Source of the DNA: Gemmatimonadota bacterium
GTDB taxonomy: Bacteria; Gemmatimonadota; Gemmatimonadetes; Longimicrobiales; RSA9
Direction: 5' to 3'
Length of the DNA stretch: 7,615 nucleotides
Assembly: GCA_012027055.1 (NCBI GenBank)
Contig: VEPF01000363.1
Coordinates: forward strand, 1 to 7,615
The position numbers were made by a program, and so were the translations under genes. Shown piece by piece: positions 1-6,211 of this stretch (position 1 is the stretch's first letter; the number at the start of each line of letters is the position of its first letter). Under the pieces are notes generated by a model, which did no database searches, was not told the origin of the DNA, and saw nothing but the letters and a program-made list of their open reading frames with translations.

Positions 1-52
1 AGCCGCCGAGGAGCCCGCCGGCCGCCGCTTTCGTGGGTCGTTTGGTTTCCAT
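1..52 (-). CDS. Possible start of a minus-strand gene, cut by the left edge
   Basis: Reading the minus strand, an ATG at 52-50 opens a frame of 17 codons to the window edge, giving METKRPTKAAAGGLLGG. It starts 15 bases after the stop codon of the transporter, and a GGTGAGG stretch (purine-rich, Shine-Dalgarno-like but unusually close) lies just before the ATG. The basic start followed by an Ala/Gly/Leu-rich run could lead into a membrane segment. The family cannot be named from 17 residues. If real, it would be co-transcribed with the transporter. Confidence 0.35.
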   Translation of the reverse strand, partial: METKRPTKAAAGGLLGG

Positions 53-67
53 TGCCTCACCCGCTCG

Positions 68-1018
68 TCAGGGGCCGTTGCCCGGAATAGAGGGCGAGCC
101 CGGGACCGGGGCAAGCGCCCGGCCGACCGGTGCCAGCGCCAGTACCGCAGCGATCACCAGCGCGGCGCCGACCAGCGCCAGCGCGTCCGGGATCTCCCCG
201 AAGCAGAGCGCCCCCCACACCACCGCGAACACGATCTGCACCAGGCCCGCCGATCCCACCCGGCCAGCGCGCTCGAGGTAGAGCGCGCGCGTCAGAAAGA
301 CCTGGCCGGCCTGCGTGCTCACGCCTACCGCCAGCAGGATCGGCCACTCCCAGCCCCTGGGCAGCACGCCGTGGCGCAAGAGCGCCGGGAGCGAGCCGAG
401 CACGCTGATCACCGAGAAGTAGTTGATCACCACGAGCGGATGCTCCGTCTCGATCCGGCGCACCGTCACGTACGCCGCGCCGCTGCAGCAGGCCCCGAGC
501 AGGGCGACCAGCACGGGCACCAGCGGCAGCCGGGCAGACGTCGGGAACAACAGGGAAGGCCGGGTCACCAGCACCACCCCGGCCAGACCCAACGCCAGGC
601 AGAGCAACTCCGGTGGCCGGAGTCGCTCGCGCAGCACCACCACTGCGATCAGTGCAGTGAAGATGGCGTTCGTGTACTGGATCACCGTGGCATCGGCCAG
701 GGGCAGGTGCACCAGGCCGTAGTAGAAGCAGCTGAGCGAGCCGAAGCCGAACAGGCCGCGCAGCACCAGCAGCCCATGCTTGTGACCCGCTGCCGGAATG
801 CCCCCGCGGCGTAGCCCGGCGCCGCAGATCGCGGCCATCACCAGCGAGCGCGCGATCACGATCTCCTGCGGGGGCAGGCGGCTGCCCGCGAGCTTCACCA
901 GCAGACTCATGATGCTGAAAAAGAACGCGCCCGCGGCCATGTACTGCAGCCCGCTCCACGGCTGGCGCGGAGTTCCCGCCGCCCGCGCTTCCGATCCGCT
1001 CGACAGTATCTGCGTCAT
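68..1018 (-). CDS. EamA-family (drug/metabolite transporter superfamily) membrane permease
   Basis: A 316-residue inner-membrane protein with about ten hydrophobic helices (roughly residues 24-44, 51-70, 82-103, 108-128, 135-153, 164-186, 195-213, 225-245, 253-273, 278-297), arranged as two five-helix halves. Length and layout match EamA/DMT carriers, which move small metabolites such as amino acids, purines or drugs; the substrate cannot be read here. The first half ends in the typical charged turn after helix 4 (LRERLRP, 129-135), and the matching turn after helix 9 contains GEIP (274-277). The ATG at 1018 gives a short polar N-terminus before helix 1; upstream purines are weak (GGGACAG). 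The C-terminal tail after helix 10 is Pro/Gly-rich. It is transcribed divergently from the lipoprotein gene and may continue into another gene at the left edge. Confident on family, not on function. Confidence 0.9.
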   Translation of the reverse strand: MTQILSSGSEARAAGTPRQPWSGLQYMAAGAFFFSIMSLLVKLAGSRLPPQEIVIARSLVMAAICGAGLRRGGIPAAGHKHGLLVLRGLFGFGSLSCFYYGLVHLPLADATVIQYTNAIFTALIAVVVLRERLRPPELLCLALGLAGVVLVTRPSLLFPTSARLPLVPVLVALLGACCSGAAYVTVRRIETEHPLVVINYFSVISVLGSLPALLRHGVLPRGWEWPILLAVGVSTQAGQVFLTRALYLERAGRVGSAGLVQIVFAVVWGALCFGEIPDALALVGAALVIAAVLALAPVGRALAPVPGSPSIPGNGP

Positions 1019-1031
1019 CTGTCCCGGCGTG

Positions 1032-1061
1032 TTGACGTCCCCGGGCCTCCACTGCTACCTA
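1032..1061 (+). promoter_or_regulatory. Candidate sigma70-type promoter for the lipoprotein-peptidase unit
   Basis: TTGACG at 1032-1037 matches five of six -35 consensus bases. TACCTA at 1056-1061 lies 18 bases downstream and keeps the first two -10 bases; TATATC at 1060-1065 overlaps it and is the alternative -10. The same TTGACGT heptamer occurs in the mraZ promoter, and the decamer TACCTATATC recurs with one change before the TPR gene. The start codon is about 50 bases downstream. The -10 match is only moderate. Confidence 0.4.
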
Positions 1062-1071
1062 TATCGCTTCG

Positions 1072-1085
1072 CCCGGGTTGCCGGG
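1072..1085 (+). other. Short hairpin at the predicted 5' end of the lipoprotein transcript
   Basis: CCCGG (1072-1076), loop GTTG, CCGGG (1081-1085) form a perfect five-pair GC stem. It begins 7 bases after the TATATC element, which is about where transcription would start. A similar but longer hairpin occupies the same relative position before the TPR gene. It has no T-tract, so it is not a terminator. A stem this short can occur by chance in GC-rich DNA. Confidence 0.3.
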
Positions 1086-1114
1086 ACTCGCACAAGATAA
1101 ATCAGGACTCACTG

Positions 1115-1579
1115 ATGCGCGCCCGTATCACCGCTCACCTGCTCGCGCCGCTGCTGCTCCTCGCCGCCTGCGACAGCGGCGGCCCCAAGGCCACGCTCCA
1201 GATCAGCGGCGACACGCTCGTGCATGCCGCCACCTTCGGCCTGCCGGACGGCCAGCAGAACGCCAATTGCGGTTACCGGCTGCTGGCCCACGTCGATGGC
1301 GATCCCGGCGACACCGCCATCATCCGGCAGGGCAAGGTCACCTACTCGTTCCTCGACAACGGGGCGCTCCACGGCAGCTGGGAATGGACTCCCGATCGCC
1401 TCGGCACGCTCTGGGAACAGCCGCGCATCCCCGGCGGCGAGACGGAGACGTCGAAACACCACGAGATCTCGTTCTCGCTTCCGTTCCGGCCGGTCAGAGG
1501 CGAGGTGGTGTTCGACTACACGGTCGCGGGGGACGATGCCGTTCACACCACTTCGCCTTTCGTCTTCAGCTGCCGCTGA
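1115..1579 (+). CDS. Small exported lipoprotein of unknown family
   Basis: A 154-residue protein with a lipoprotein signal peptide: basic start (MRAR), hydrophobic core at 9-18, and lipobox L-A-A-C with the acylated cysteine at position 19. Asp20 follows the cysteine; in enterobacteria Asp at +2 keeps lipoproteins in the inner membrane, but that rule may not hold here. The mature part looks beta-rich and polar, with two further cysteines (C52 and C153) that could form a disulfide closing most of the domain. I recognise no family. The ATG at 1115 is supported by AGGA at 1104-1107, seven bases upstream. The peptidase gene begins six bases after the stop, so the two are probably co-transcribed and may act in the same compartment; the lipoprotein could be a partner or simply a neighbour. 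Confidence 0.82.
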   Translation: MRARITAHLLAPLLLLAACDSGGPKATLQISGDTLVHAATFGLPDGQQNANCGYRLLAHVDGDPGDTAIIRQGKVTYSFLDNGALHGSWEWTPDRLGTLWEQPRIPGGETETSKHHEISFSLPFRPVRGEVVFDYTVAGDDAVHTTSPFVFSCR

Positions 1580-1585
1580 ACCGCA

Positions 1586-3352
1586 GTGCTCGGCTTCCTG
1601 CTGCTGGCCGCCTCGTTGCAGGCCGGTCCGGACACGGCCTACTTCCAGCAGGGCGTAACCTACCGCATCGAAGCCAGGCTGGATGAACGGGCGCAACGGC
1701 TCGACGGCCGCCTGCGCCTGCACTATGAGAACCGGTCCCGACGCCAGCTCGACACCCTCTGGTTCCACCTCCACCTGAACGCGTTTCGGCCCGGCAGCCG
1801 CTGGGCCGACCGTGATCAGCAGCAGGGCCGCCTCCGCTTCCAGCAGCTGCCGGATCCGGAATACGCCTACGAGCGCGTGCACCGCATCGAAGCCCACGGC
1901 GGCCGCATCTTGCCGGTATTCCCGCTCGCCCCCGACTCGACCGTGATGGCCGTCCCACTGGCCCGCCCCCTGGGCCCGGGTGACACCATCACGCTGGCCA
2001 TGGACTGGCAGGCGCGGCCCGCCACGCTGCCGCGCCGCCAGGGACGGCGCGGCCGCCACTGGGATTTCGCCCAGTGGTATCCCCGCATTGCGGTCTTCGA
2101 TCGGGACGGCTGGCAGGTGCAGCCGCTGTTGCCGCAGGGCGAGTTCTACGGCGAGTTCGCCGACTACGACGTCACTCTCGAGCTGCCCGCGGACCAGGTG
2201 ATCGGCGCCACCGGGGTGCCCGTCGCGGGCGACCCCGGCTGGGAACGCGCGGCCGCCGTTCCCGGCACCGTGCCCCGGTACCGCCGGGACGCATATCCCG
2301 AACGCCCCGCCGCCCCGCTCGGACTGCTGGCGGCCGCGCCGGCGCCCGGCCGGAAGCAGGTGCGCTGGCGCGCCGCCGACGTCCACCACTTCGCGTGGAC
2401 CACCAGCCCGGACTACCGCTACGAGGGTGGGTCCTGTCACGACGTGGCCATCCACGTGCGCTTTCAGCCCGGAGTCACCAGCTGGGATGACGGCATGGCG
2501 GTGCGGCGCACTGCCGACATGCTCGCCTGGTACGACACCATCTTCGGCGCCTTCGCATACCCGCAGATCACCAACGTGCACCGCATCGAAGGTGGCGGCA
2601 CCGAGTTCCCGATGATGATGATGAACGGGAGCGCCAGTGCCGGCCTGATCCTGCACGAGGGTGGACACAACTACGTGCACGCCATCCTGGCCAACAACGA
2701 GTGGCGCGAGGGCTGGCTGGATGAAGGCTTCGCCTCGTTCCTCACCAGCTGGGCGTTCGAGGCGCGCGGCCAGCCCGCCGGCTGGGCGCGCACCATGGCG
2801 GGCATGCGCGAACTCGAGCGCAGCGGCGGGACCCAGCCCGTCGACCTCCCGGGCGCCGAGTATCGCGACGAGGCCACCTACGGCGCCATGACGTACGACA
2901 AGGCCGAGCTCATCTTCCGCATGCTGCGGGATGTGATGGGAGAGGACGCCTTGCGGCAGGCGCTCCGCCGCTACTACGCGGTCAATCGGCTGCGCCATGT
3001 GCGCGAAGCAGACCTGCTCGCCGCCTGCGAGGCGTTCCACCCCGAGGGCCTCTCCTGGTTCTTCCACCAGTGGCTTCATACCACCGACACCCTGGATTTC
3101 TCGGTGGGCGAGATCAGCGCCGCCCGGCGAGCGGATGGACAGTGGGGCGTCGCCATCGAGATCAGACGGGCCGGAGACATCTGGATGCCTGTCACCGTCC
3201 AGGTGGGCAGCGATCGCTACCGGCTCCGCTCCCTGGATGCGGCTCAGTGGCTGTGGCTGGTGCTGCCCGATCGCCCGGCGGACGTGGTGATCGACCCCGA
3301 ACAGGTCCTGCTCGAAACCGACGTCGCCAACAACCGCAAGGCATTCCGGTAG
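1586..3352 (+). CDS. Exported M1-family zinc metallopeptidase
   Basis: A 588-residue peptidase. The zinc motif HEGGH (357-361) is followed after exactly 18 residues by Glu380 inside GWLDEGFASF, giving the HEXXH-X18-E pattern of family M1; H357, H361 and E380 should bind zinc and E358 should be the base. Y437 in YDKAELIFRML fits the transition-state tyrosine. The N-terminal part (about 20-215) looks like the M1 beta domain; about 503-588 is a small beta-rich tail, and the large C-terminal helical domain of long M1 enzymes is absent. The exopeptidase motif GxMEN appears as GGTEF (337-341), and HEGGH is followed by NY rather than the usual QW. The start is GTG because an in-frame TGA lies just upstream; it gives a hydrophobic export signal (2-13, possible cleavage after LQA) without the usual basic residues and without a clear ribosome site, suggesting coupling to the upstream lipoprotein. 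Substrate unknown. Confidence 0.9.
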   Translation: MLGFLLLAASLQAGPDTAYFQQGVTYRIEARLDERAQRLDGRLRLHYENRSRRQLDTLWFHLHLNAFRPGSRWADRDQQQGRLRFQQLPDPEYAYERVHRIEAHGGRILPVFPLAPDSTVMAVPLARPLGPGDTITLAMDWQARPATLPRRQGRRGRHWDFAQWYPRIAVFDRDGWQVQPLLPQGEFYGEFADYDVTLELPADQVIGATGVPVAGDPGWERAAAVPGTVPRYRRDAYPERPAAPLGLLAAAPAPGRKQVRWRAADVHHFAWTTSPDYRYEGGSCHDVAIHVRFQPGVTSWDDGMAVRRTADMLAWYDTIFGAFAYPQITNVHRIEGGGTEFPMMMMNGSASAGLILHEGGHNYVHAILANNEWREGWLDEGFASFLTSWAFEARGQPAGWARTMAGMRELERSGGTQPVDLPGAEYRDEATYGAMTYDKAELIFRMLRDVMGEDALRQALRRYYAVNRLRHVREADLLAACEAFHPEGLSWFFHQWLHTTDTLDFSVGEISAARRADGQWGVAIEIRRAGDIWMPVTVQVGSDRYRLRSLDAAQWLWLVLPDRPADVVIDPEQVLLETDVANNRKAFR

Positions 3353-3417
3353 GCTGCGCTGAAACCCGGCTGCCGCCGGCGAACGTAGGGCTTGGCGTCA
3401 GGACCCCCTGTACGCCC

Positions 3418-3423
3418 GGAGGG
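3418..3423 (+). promoter_or_regulatory. Ribosome binding site that decides the GTG start at 3427
   Basis: GGAGGG is a near-perfect Shine-Dalgarno core three bases before GTG 3427. The overlapping ATG at 3425-3427 is in another frame and leads only to a short junk peptide. In the correct frame the next candidate start is ATG 3451, which would cut into the membrane segment. The spacing is short, but this is the only strong site nearby. Confidence 0.6.
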
Positions 3424-3426
3424 CAT

Positions 3427-3765
3427 GTGGAAGAACTCATCCCGATCACGATGTTCATGTGCATTGCCGCCGTCATGATCCTGCGGCCGATCACCAAGCG
3501 GATGGGGGCCCTGCTCGAGGCCATGACGCGCGAGCGGCTGCAGACACCGGCGCCCGGCTCCGTCTCCGAACAACAGTTGAACCGCGTCACCGCGCTGCTG
3601 GAGCAGATCGCCCGCCGCCAGGAGATCATGGAGGAGCGGCTGGACTTCACGGAGCGACTGCTCGGCTCGGGGCGGCGTGGCCAGGGCAGCACGACTGCCG
3701 AACCGGCGGGACCGTTCGACGACCTCAGGCTCGGTCCTGAACCAGTAACGGGCGCGGGGCGCTGA
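3427..3765 (+). CDS. Small membrane-anchored coiled-coil protein
   Basis: With the GTG start the product is 112 residues. Residues 4-19 form one hydrophobic helix (IPITMFMCIAAVMIL), followed at once by basic residues (R20, K24, R25), so the N-terminus probably faces outward and the rest the cytoplasm. Residues about 25-36 and 47-79 are amphipathic and charged, with Leu/Ile/Val spacing typical of a coiled coil (LNRVTALLEQIARRQEIMEE). The tail after 80 is Gly/Pro-rich and looks disordered. The layout of an N-terminal anchor plus leucine zipper resembles the phage shock protein PspB and other small envelope scaffold proteins, but this is similarity of shape only. It lies 74 bases after the peptidase stop with no clear terminator between, so it may belong to the same transcript. 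The frame stays open far upstream, so the start rests on the Shine-Dalgarno and the position of the helix. Confidence 0.7.
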   Translation: MEELIPITMFMCIAAVMILRPITKRMGALLEAMTRERLQTPAPGSVSEQQLNRVTALLEQIARRQEIMEERLDFTERLLGSGRRGQGSTTAEPAGPFDDLRLGPEPVTGAGR

Positions 3766-4100
3766 TCCCGGGTCGTCCGCCGCGACCGCCCCCGCTGGCC
3801 CGGCGCCGCTTCCGCAGACCGCTCCGGCCGCCCGCGGCGAGGGCGGCAGATTCGAGGCGACGTTTTCGCACCTCGCGGGGCGTGGAAGGGCGCGGCCGCC
3901 CCGCGCTGCACGCCGGCAGGTACCGGCACCTCCGAGGGCGATCCGGCCTTGCCACGCCGGCCACCCTGTCTCTATCCTTCGTAGTCGTTCCATCCAGCAG
4001 GTGGGATGGCAGTTGCACCGGGGGTCCGAGGGCTTCCGGTGCAGTTGTATGCGGACCACCGCGGGCGGCCGCGCACAGGATCACCGAGTGCCGCCTCGTG
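3766..4100. other. Gene-free stretch with two tandem inverted repeats
   Basis: No convincing coding frame is present: the frames that cross it are Arg/Pro/Gly-rich and extend as shadows into real genes. Two perfect inverted repeats sit next to each other: CCATCC (3990-3995) with GGATGG (4004-4009), and TGCACCGG (4014-4021) with CCGGTGCA (4036-4043). CAGTTG also appears as a direct repeat at 4010-4015 and 4042-4047, bracketing the second stem. Neither hairpin has a T-tract. They could be a protein-binding or RNA structure upstream of the TPR gene promoter. I see no tRNA and no clear terminator for the preceding gene. Confidence 0.5.
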
Positions 4101-4110
4101 TACTTATATC
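4101..4110 (+). promoter_or_regulatory. Candidate -10 region for the TPR gene
   Basis: TACTTATATC differs by one base from TACCTATATC at 1056-1065 before the lipoprotein gene, and it is the main AT-rich patch in this GC-rich intergenic region. No good -35 hexamer is visible 16-18 bases upstream, so an activator or an alternative sigma factor is possible. The expected transcription start is near 4117, giving a leader of about 55 bases before ATG 4171. Confidence 0.4.
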
Positions 4111-4117
4111 TGCAGGA

Positions 4118-4137
4118 CCGCCGCGGGGCTGCGGCGG
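4118..4137 (+). other. Perfect hairpin at the predicted 5' end of the TPR transcript
   Basis: CCGCCGC (4118-4124), loop GGGGCT, GCGGCGG (4131-4137) form a seven-pair all-GC stem. It starts 8 bases after the TATATC element, so it would cap the transcript's 5' end. No T-tract follows, so it is not a simple terminator. A 5'-terminal stem is known to protect some bacterial mRNAs from decay (ompA is the classical case); whether that applies here is inference. Confidence 0.45.
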
Positions 4138-4170
4138 AAGTAAGACCCCTCGCCAAGTCTGGAGAGACCG

Positions 4171-5883
4171 ATGAAGGCAGAGTTCTACCGCCCGAGGATG
4201 CGCACCGTGCTCGGCCTGGTGTTGGCCGGGATCGCGGCCAGTGCGTTGCTTGCGCCCGTGCAGGCGCAAGCCGGCGGCAGGTTCCGGGTGCTCGTGCCCG
4301 CGCTGCAGGGCAGCAAGAGCGGGGCCAAGGCGGCCGACCAGGTGCGTCGCAGCATCGACCAGATGAGCACGCACATCGCCATCCCCGACAAGGAAGTGAA
4401 GGCGGCCGTCAAGAAGCTGGGCGTGAAGGAAGCGGACATGGACTGCCTCAAGTACCGGCAGCTCATGAGCCACGTGGATGCCAAGCTGGTGATGTGCGGC
4501 ACCGTCGACGCGTCCGGCCAGGTGAACGCGCAGTTCTACAATCCGGACGGCAGCTCCTACGACGTACCGCCGTTCCCGTACACCAGCGATGCCGCCGTCG
4601 CCGAGCAGATCACGAAGGCGTTCGGCGCGTACAACGACATGGTCCGCGTGCTCGCTTTCTGCGATGACTACCTGAACAGCTCGCAGTGGCAGGATGCGCT
4701 CACCAACTGCAACAAAGCCGTCGAGCTCAACCCCAAGTCGACGCACGCCCTGTACGGCATCGGCGGCGCGTACCGGGCGCTGGAGCGGCACCAGGAGGCC
4801 TTGGCCACGTATCAGCGGATCCTGGAGATCGATCCGATCAACCAGGATGCGATGATGTCCGCGGCCATCGAGGCGTCCGCGGCCGGCAACATCGAGCTCT
4901 CCGACAGATACTGGAAGGAGTACCTCGAGCTGAATCCCGGCGACGCCAACGTGCGCCTGAGCATCGCCAGCAAGGCGGCCAAGGAAGGCGACTTCCGGGG
5001 CGCGCTCAACATCATCGAGAACAACGAGTCGAAGGACACCACCAACGTCGCACTGCGCGAGTACGCCGCGCACTTCGCGATGGGCGCGGCCAGCAAGTTG
5101 ATGGTCGGGGCCCCGGCCGGGACAGTGCCCGAGCCCGCCAAGGAGATGTTCCGGAAGGCGGTCCAGCACTACACGTTCCTGACCATGGCCAAGCCGGACA
5201 GCATCGACATCGTCACCATGCGCAACCTGATGGTCGCGCATGCCGGCGTCGGCAACACCCAGGAAGCCCTCACCTGGGGCAAGCGGGCGACCGACAACCC
5301 GGCCGCCGATTCGCTCACCTGGTCGACCTACGCCGAGCAGCTGCGCACGGCCAACCGGCTCGAGGAATCGCTCGCCGCGCTCGACCGGCTCTCGCAGATC
5401 GCGCCGTCCTTCCCGGTCGCGCAGCGCAGGGCGCTCATGCTCCTCGACCTGAACCGCGTGGCCGAGGCTATGGCTGCGGCCAAGCAGGGCCGCGCCCGGA
5501 ACGAGATCACCGATGCGCAGCAGGACCAGATCGCGCAGCGCATCATCGGCATGGGCTTCGACAATCACCAGAAGGCCAAGCGGTACGACCAGGCCTTCAT
5601 GTACTACGAGACTGCGCGCAACGGTGCCACCACCGCCAAGACGCGCGGCATGGCCAACTACCTCGAGGGCTACGGCACCTACGAGCAGGCCCGCACCATC
5701 GCGCAGAAGAACACGGCCGCCGCCGCCAAGCAGGCGCTGCCGCTCTTCCAGCGCGCCAAGACCCTGCTCGAAGGCTCAACCGCCTACAACGACGGCGGCG
5801 CCGCCGAGGGCCGGGCCAGCCTGCTCAAGGCCGTCGACCAGCACATCGAGCAGTTGACCGCGATCATCCGCGTGAACGGCTAG
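4171..5883 (+). CDS. Exported TPR-repeat protein with an N-terminal alpha/beta domain
   Basis: A 570-residue secreted or periplasmic protein. The start has basic residues (K2, R7, R9, R11), a hydrophobic core at about 13-30 and a likely signal cleavage after AQA near residue 34. ATG 4171 is chosen because GGAGAG lies at 4161-4166; ATG 4198 would also leave a signal peptide. Residues about 37-150 form a separate region (opening RVLVPALQ) that loosely resembles TolB-N/CsgG-type domains; I cannot confirm that. TPR-like helix pairs follow from about 160: the clearest are 160-190, 192-225 (YRALERHQEALATYQRILEI) and 226-259, each ending in a NP or DP turn, then degenerate ones at 260-290, 347-378, 381-414 and 415-440. 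The final part (about 460-567) is helical and Ala-rich. TPR arrays bind protein partners, so a scaffold role in the envelope is plausible. It has its own promoter candidate and terminator, so it is probably a single-gene transcript. Confidence 0.88.
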   Translation: MKAEFYRPRMRTVLGLVLAGIAASALLAPVQAQAGGRFRVLVPALQGSKSGAKAADQVRRSIDQMSTHIAIPDKEVKAAVKKLGVKEADMDCLKYRQLMSHVDAKLVMCGTVDASGQVNAQFYNPDGSSYDVPPFPYTSDAAVAEQITKAFGAYNDMVRVLAFCDDYLNSSQWQDALTNCNKAVELNPKSTHALYGIGGAYRALERHQEALATYQRILEIDPINQDAMMSAAIEASAAGNIELSDRYWKEYLELNPGDANVRLSIASKAAKEGDFRGALNIIENNESKDTTNVALREYAAHFAMGAASKLMVGAPAGTVPEPAKEMFRKAVQHYTFLTMAKPDSIDIVTMRNLMVAHAGVGNTQEALTWGKRATDNPAADSLTWSTYAEQLRTANRLEESLAALDRLSQIAPSFPVAQRRALMLLDLNRVAEAMAAAKQGRARNEITDAQQDQIAQRIIGMGFDNHQKAKRYDQAFMYYETARNGATTAKTRGMANYLEGYGTYEQARTIAQKNTAAAAKQALPLFQRAKTLLEGSTAYNDGGAAEGRASLLKAVDQHIEQLTAIIRVNG

Positions 5884-5908
5884 TTCCTCCTCTGGCGAGG
5901 GGAACGGC

Positions 5909-5952
5909 AACGGTCCCGGGGCGGCTGGTCCGCTCCGGGCCGTTGTTTTTTT
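5909..5952 (+). terminator. Strong Rho-independent terminator after the TPR gene
   Basis: The outer stem pairs AACGG (5909-5913) and CCCGG (5915-5919) with CCGGG (5935-5939) and CCGTT (5940-5944), leaving one bulged T (5914). An inner stem pairs GCGG (5921-5924) with CCGC (5930-5933) around the loop CTGGT. Seven T bases follow at 5946-5952. The hairpin starts 26 bases after the TAG stop. It separates TPR gene transcription from the mraZ promoter downstream. Confidence 0.92.
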
Positions 5953-6009
5953 CCGGGCAGAGCGGCGGCTTGCTGGTCGATGGCATTCCCGGCGAAAGGC
6001 AACGGCATT

Positions 6010-6148
6010 AACCGCCGAGAACGCCAAGAACGGATAACAACAGAAACCCAGTACTTGCTTCGCGGTCTCTCGACCTGCCTGACCAATCCCACACCTCGGC
6101 GCTCTCTGCGGTTTCAGGCTGTTGCCAGGTTCTTGTTCTCCTGCGGTT
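6010..6148. repeat. Fold-back intergenic repeat with three related arms
   Basis: The arm at 6010-6028 (AACCGCCGAGAACGCCAAG) matches the reverse complement of 6095-6113 at 16 of 19 positions. A second inverted relative lies at 6129-6148, whose reverse complement again runs AACCGC, GAGAAC, AAGAAC with small gaps. The element thus has one plus-oriented and two minus-oriented copies of an AACCGC(A/C)GAG-type unit around a spacer of about 66 bases. Similar AACCGCAGAG-type intergenic units are, from memory, widespread in environmental bacterial genomes; copy number here cannot be judged. No transposase or coding frame is present. The rest of the 5953-6181 stretch shows nothing else I can support. 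Confidence 0.55.
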
Positions 6149-6181
6149 CCCACAGCCTCTCTGCCGGTCGCGTGATGAATA

Positions 6182-6210
6182 TTGACGTAGTGGGGTGTGG
6201 GACGTACTTT
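6182..6210 (+). promoter_or_regulatory. Sigma70-type promoter of mraZ and the dcw cluster
   Basis: TTGACG (6182-6187, five of six -35 bases) is separated by exactly 17 bases from TACTTT (6205-6210), which keeps the three most important -10 bases (first T, second A, last T). The predicted start near 6217 gives a leader of about 58 bases. It lies in the expected place before mraZ, downstream of the terminator, and is overlapped by the GTGGG boxes. Confidence 0.7.
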
Positions 6211-6211
6211 G

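Noticed and set aside
57..1052. A 331-codon minus-strand frame overlapping the transporter
   Set aside because: It is a shifted reading of the transporter gene with an Arg/Gly/Pro-rich product and no membrane pattern.
1109..3079. A 656-codon open frame on the minus strand opposite the lipoprotein and peptidase
   Set aside because: It lies antisense to a peptidase with intact catalytic motifs, its product is low-complexity and without recognisable domains, and long antisense frames are expected in GC-rich coding DNA.
3366..3379. Hairpin CCGGC-TGCC-GCCGG after the peptidase gene as a terminator
   Set aside because: The stem is only five pairs and no T-tract follows, so it does not qualify as a Rho-independent terminator.
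3725..4156. Minus-strand frame that would fill the 3766-4170 gap
   Set aside because: The translation is Arg/Pro/Gly-rich low-complexity sequence, it overlaps the end of the small membrane protein gene, and it starts without a credible ribosome site.
4081..5568. A 495-codon minus-strand frame opposite the TPR gene
   Set aside because: Same reason: it mirrors a well-supported gene and shows no signal, domain or ribosome site of its own.
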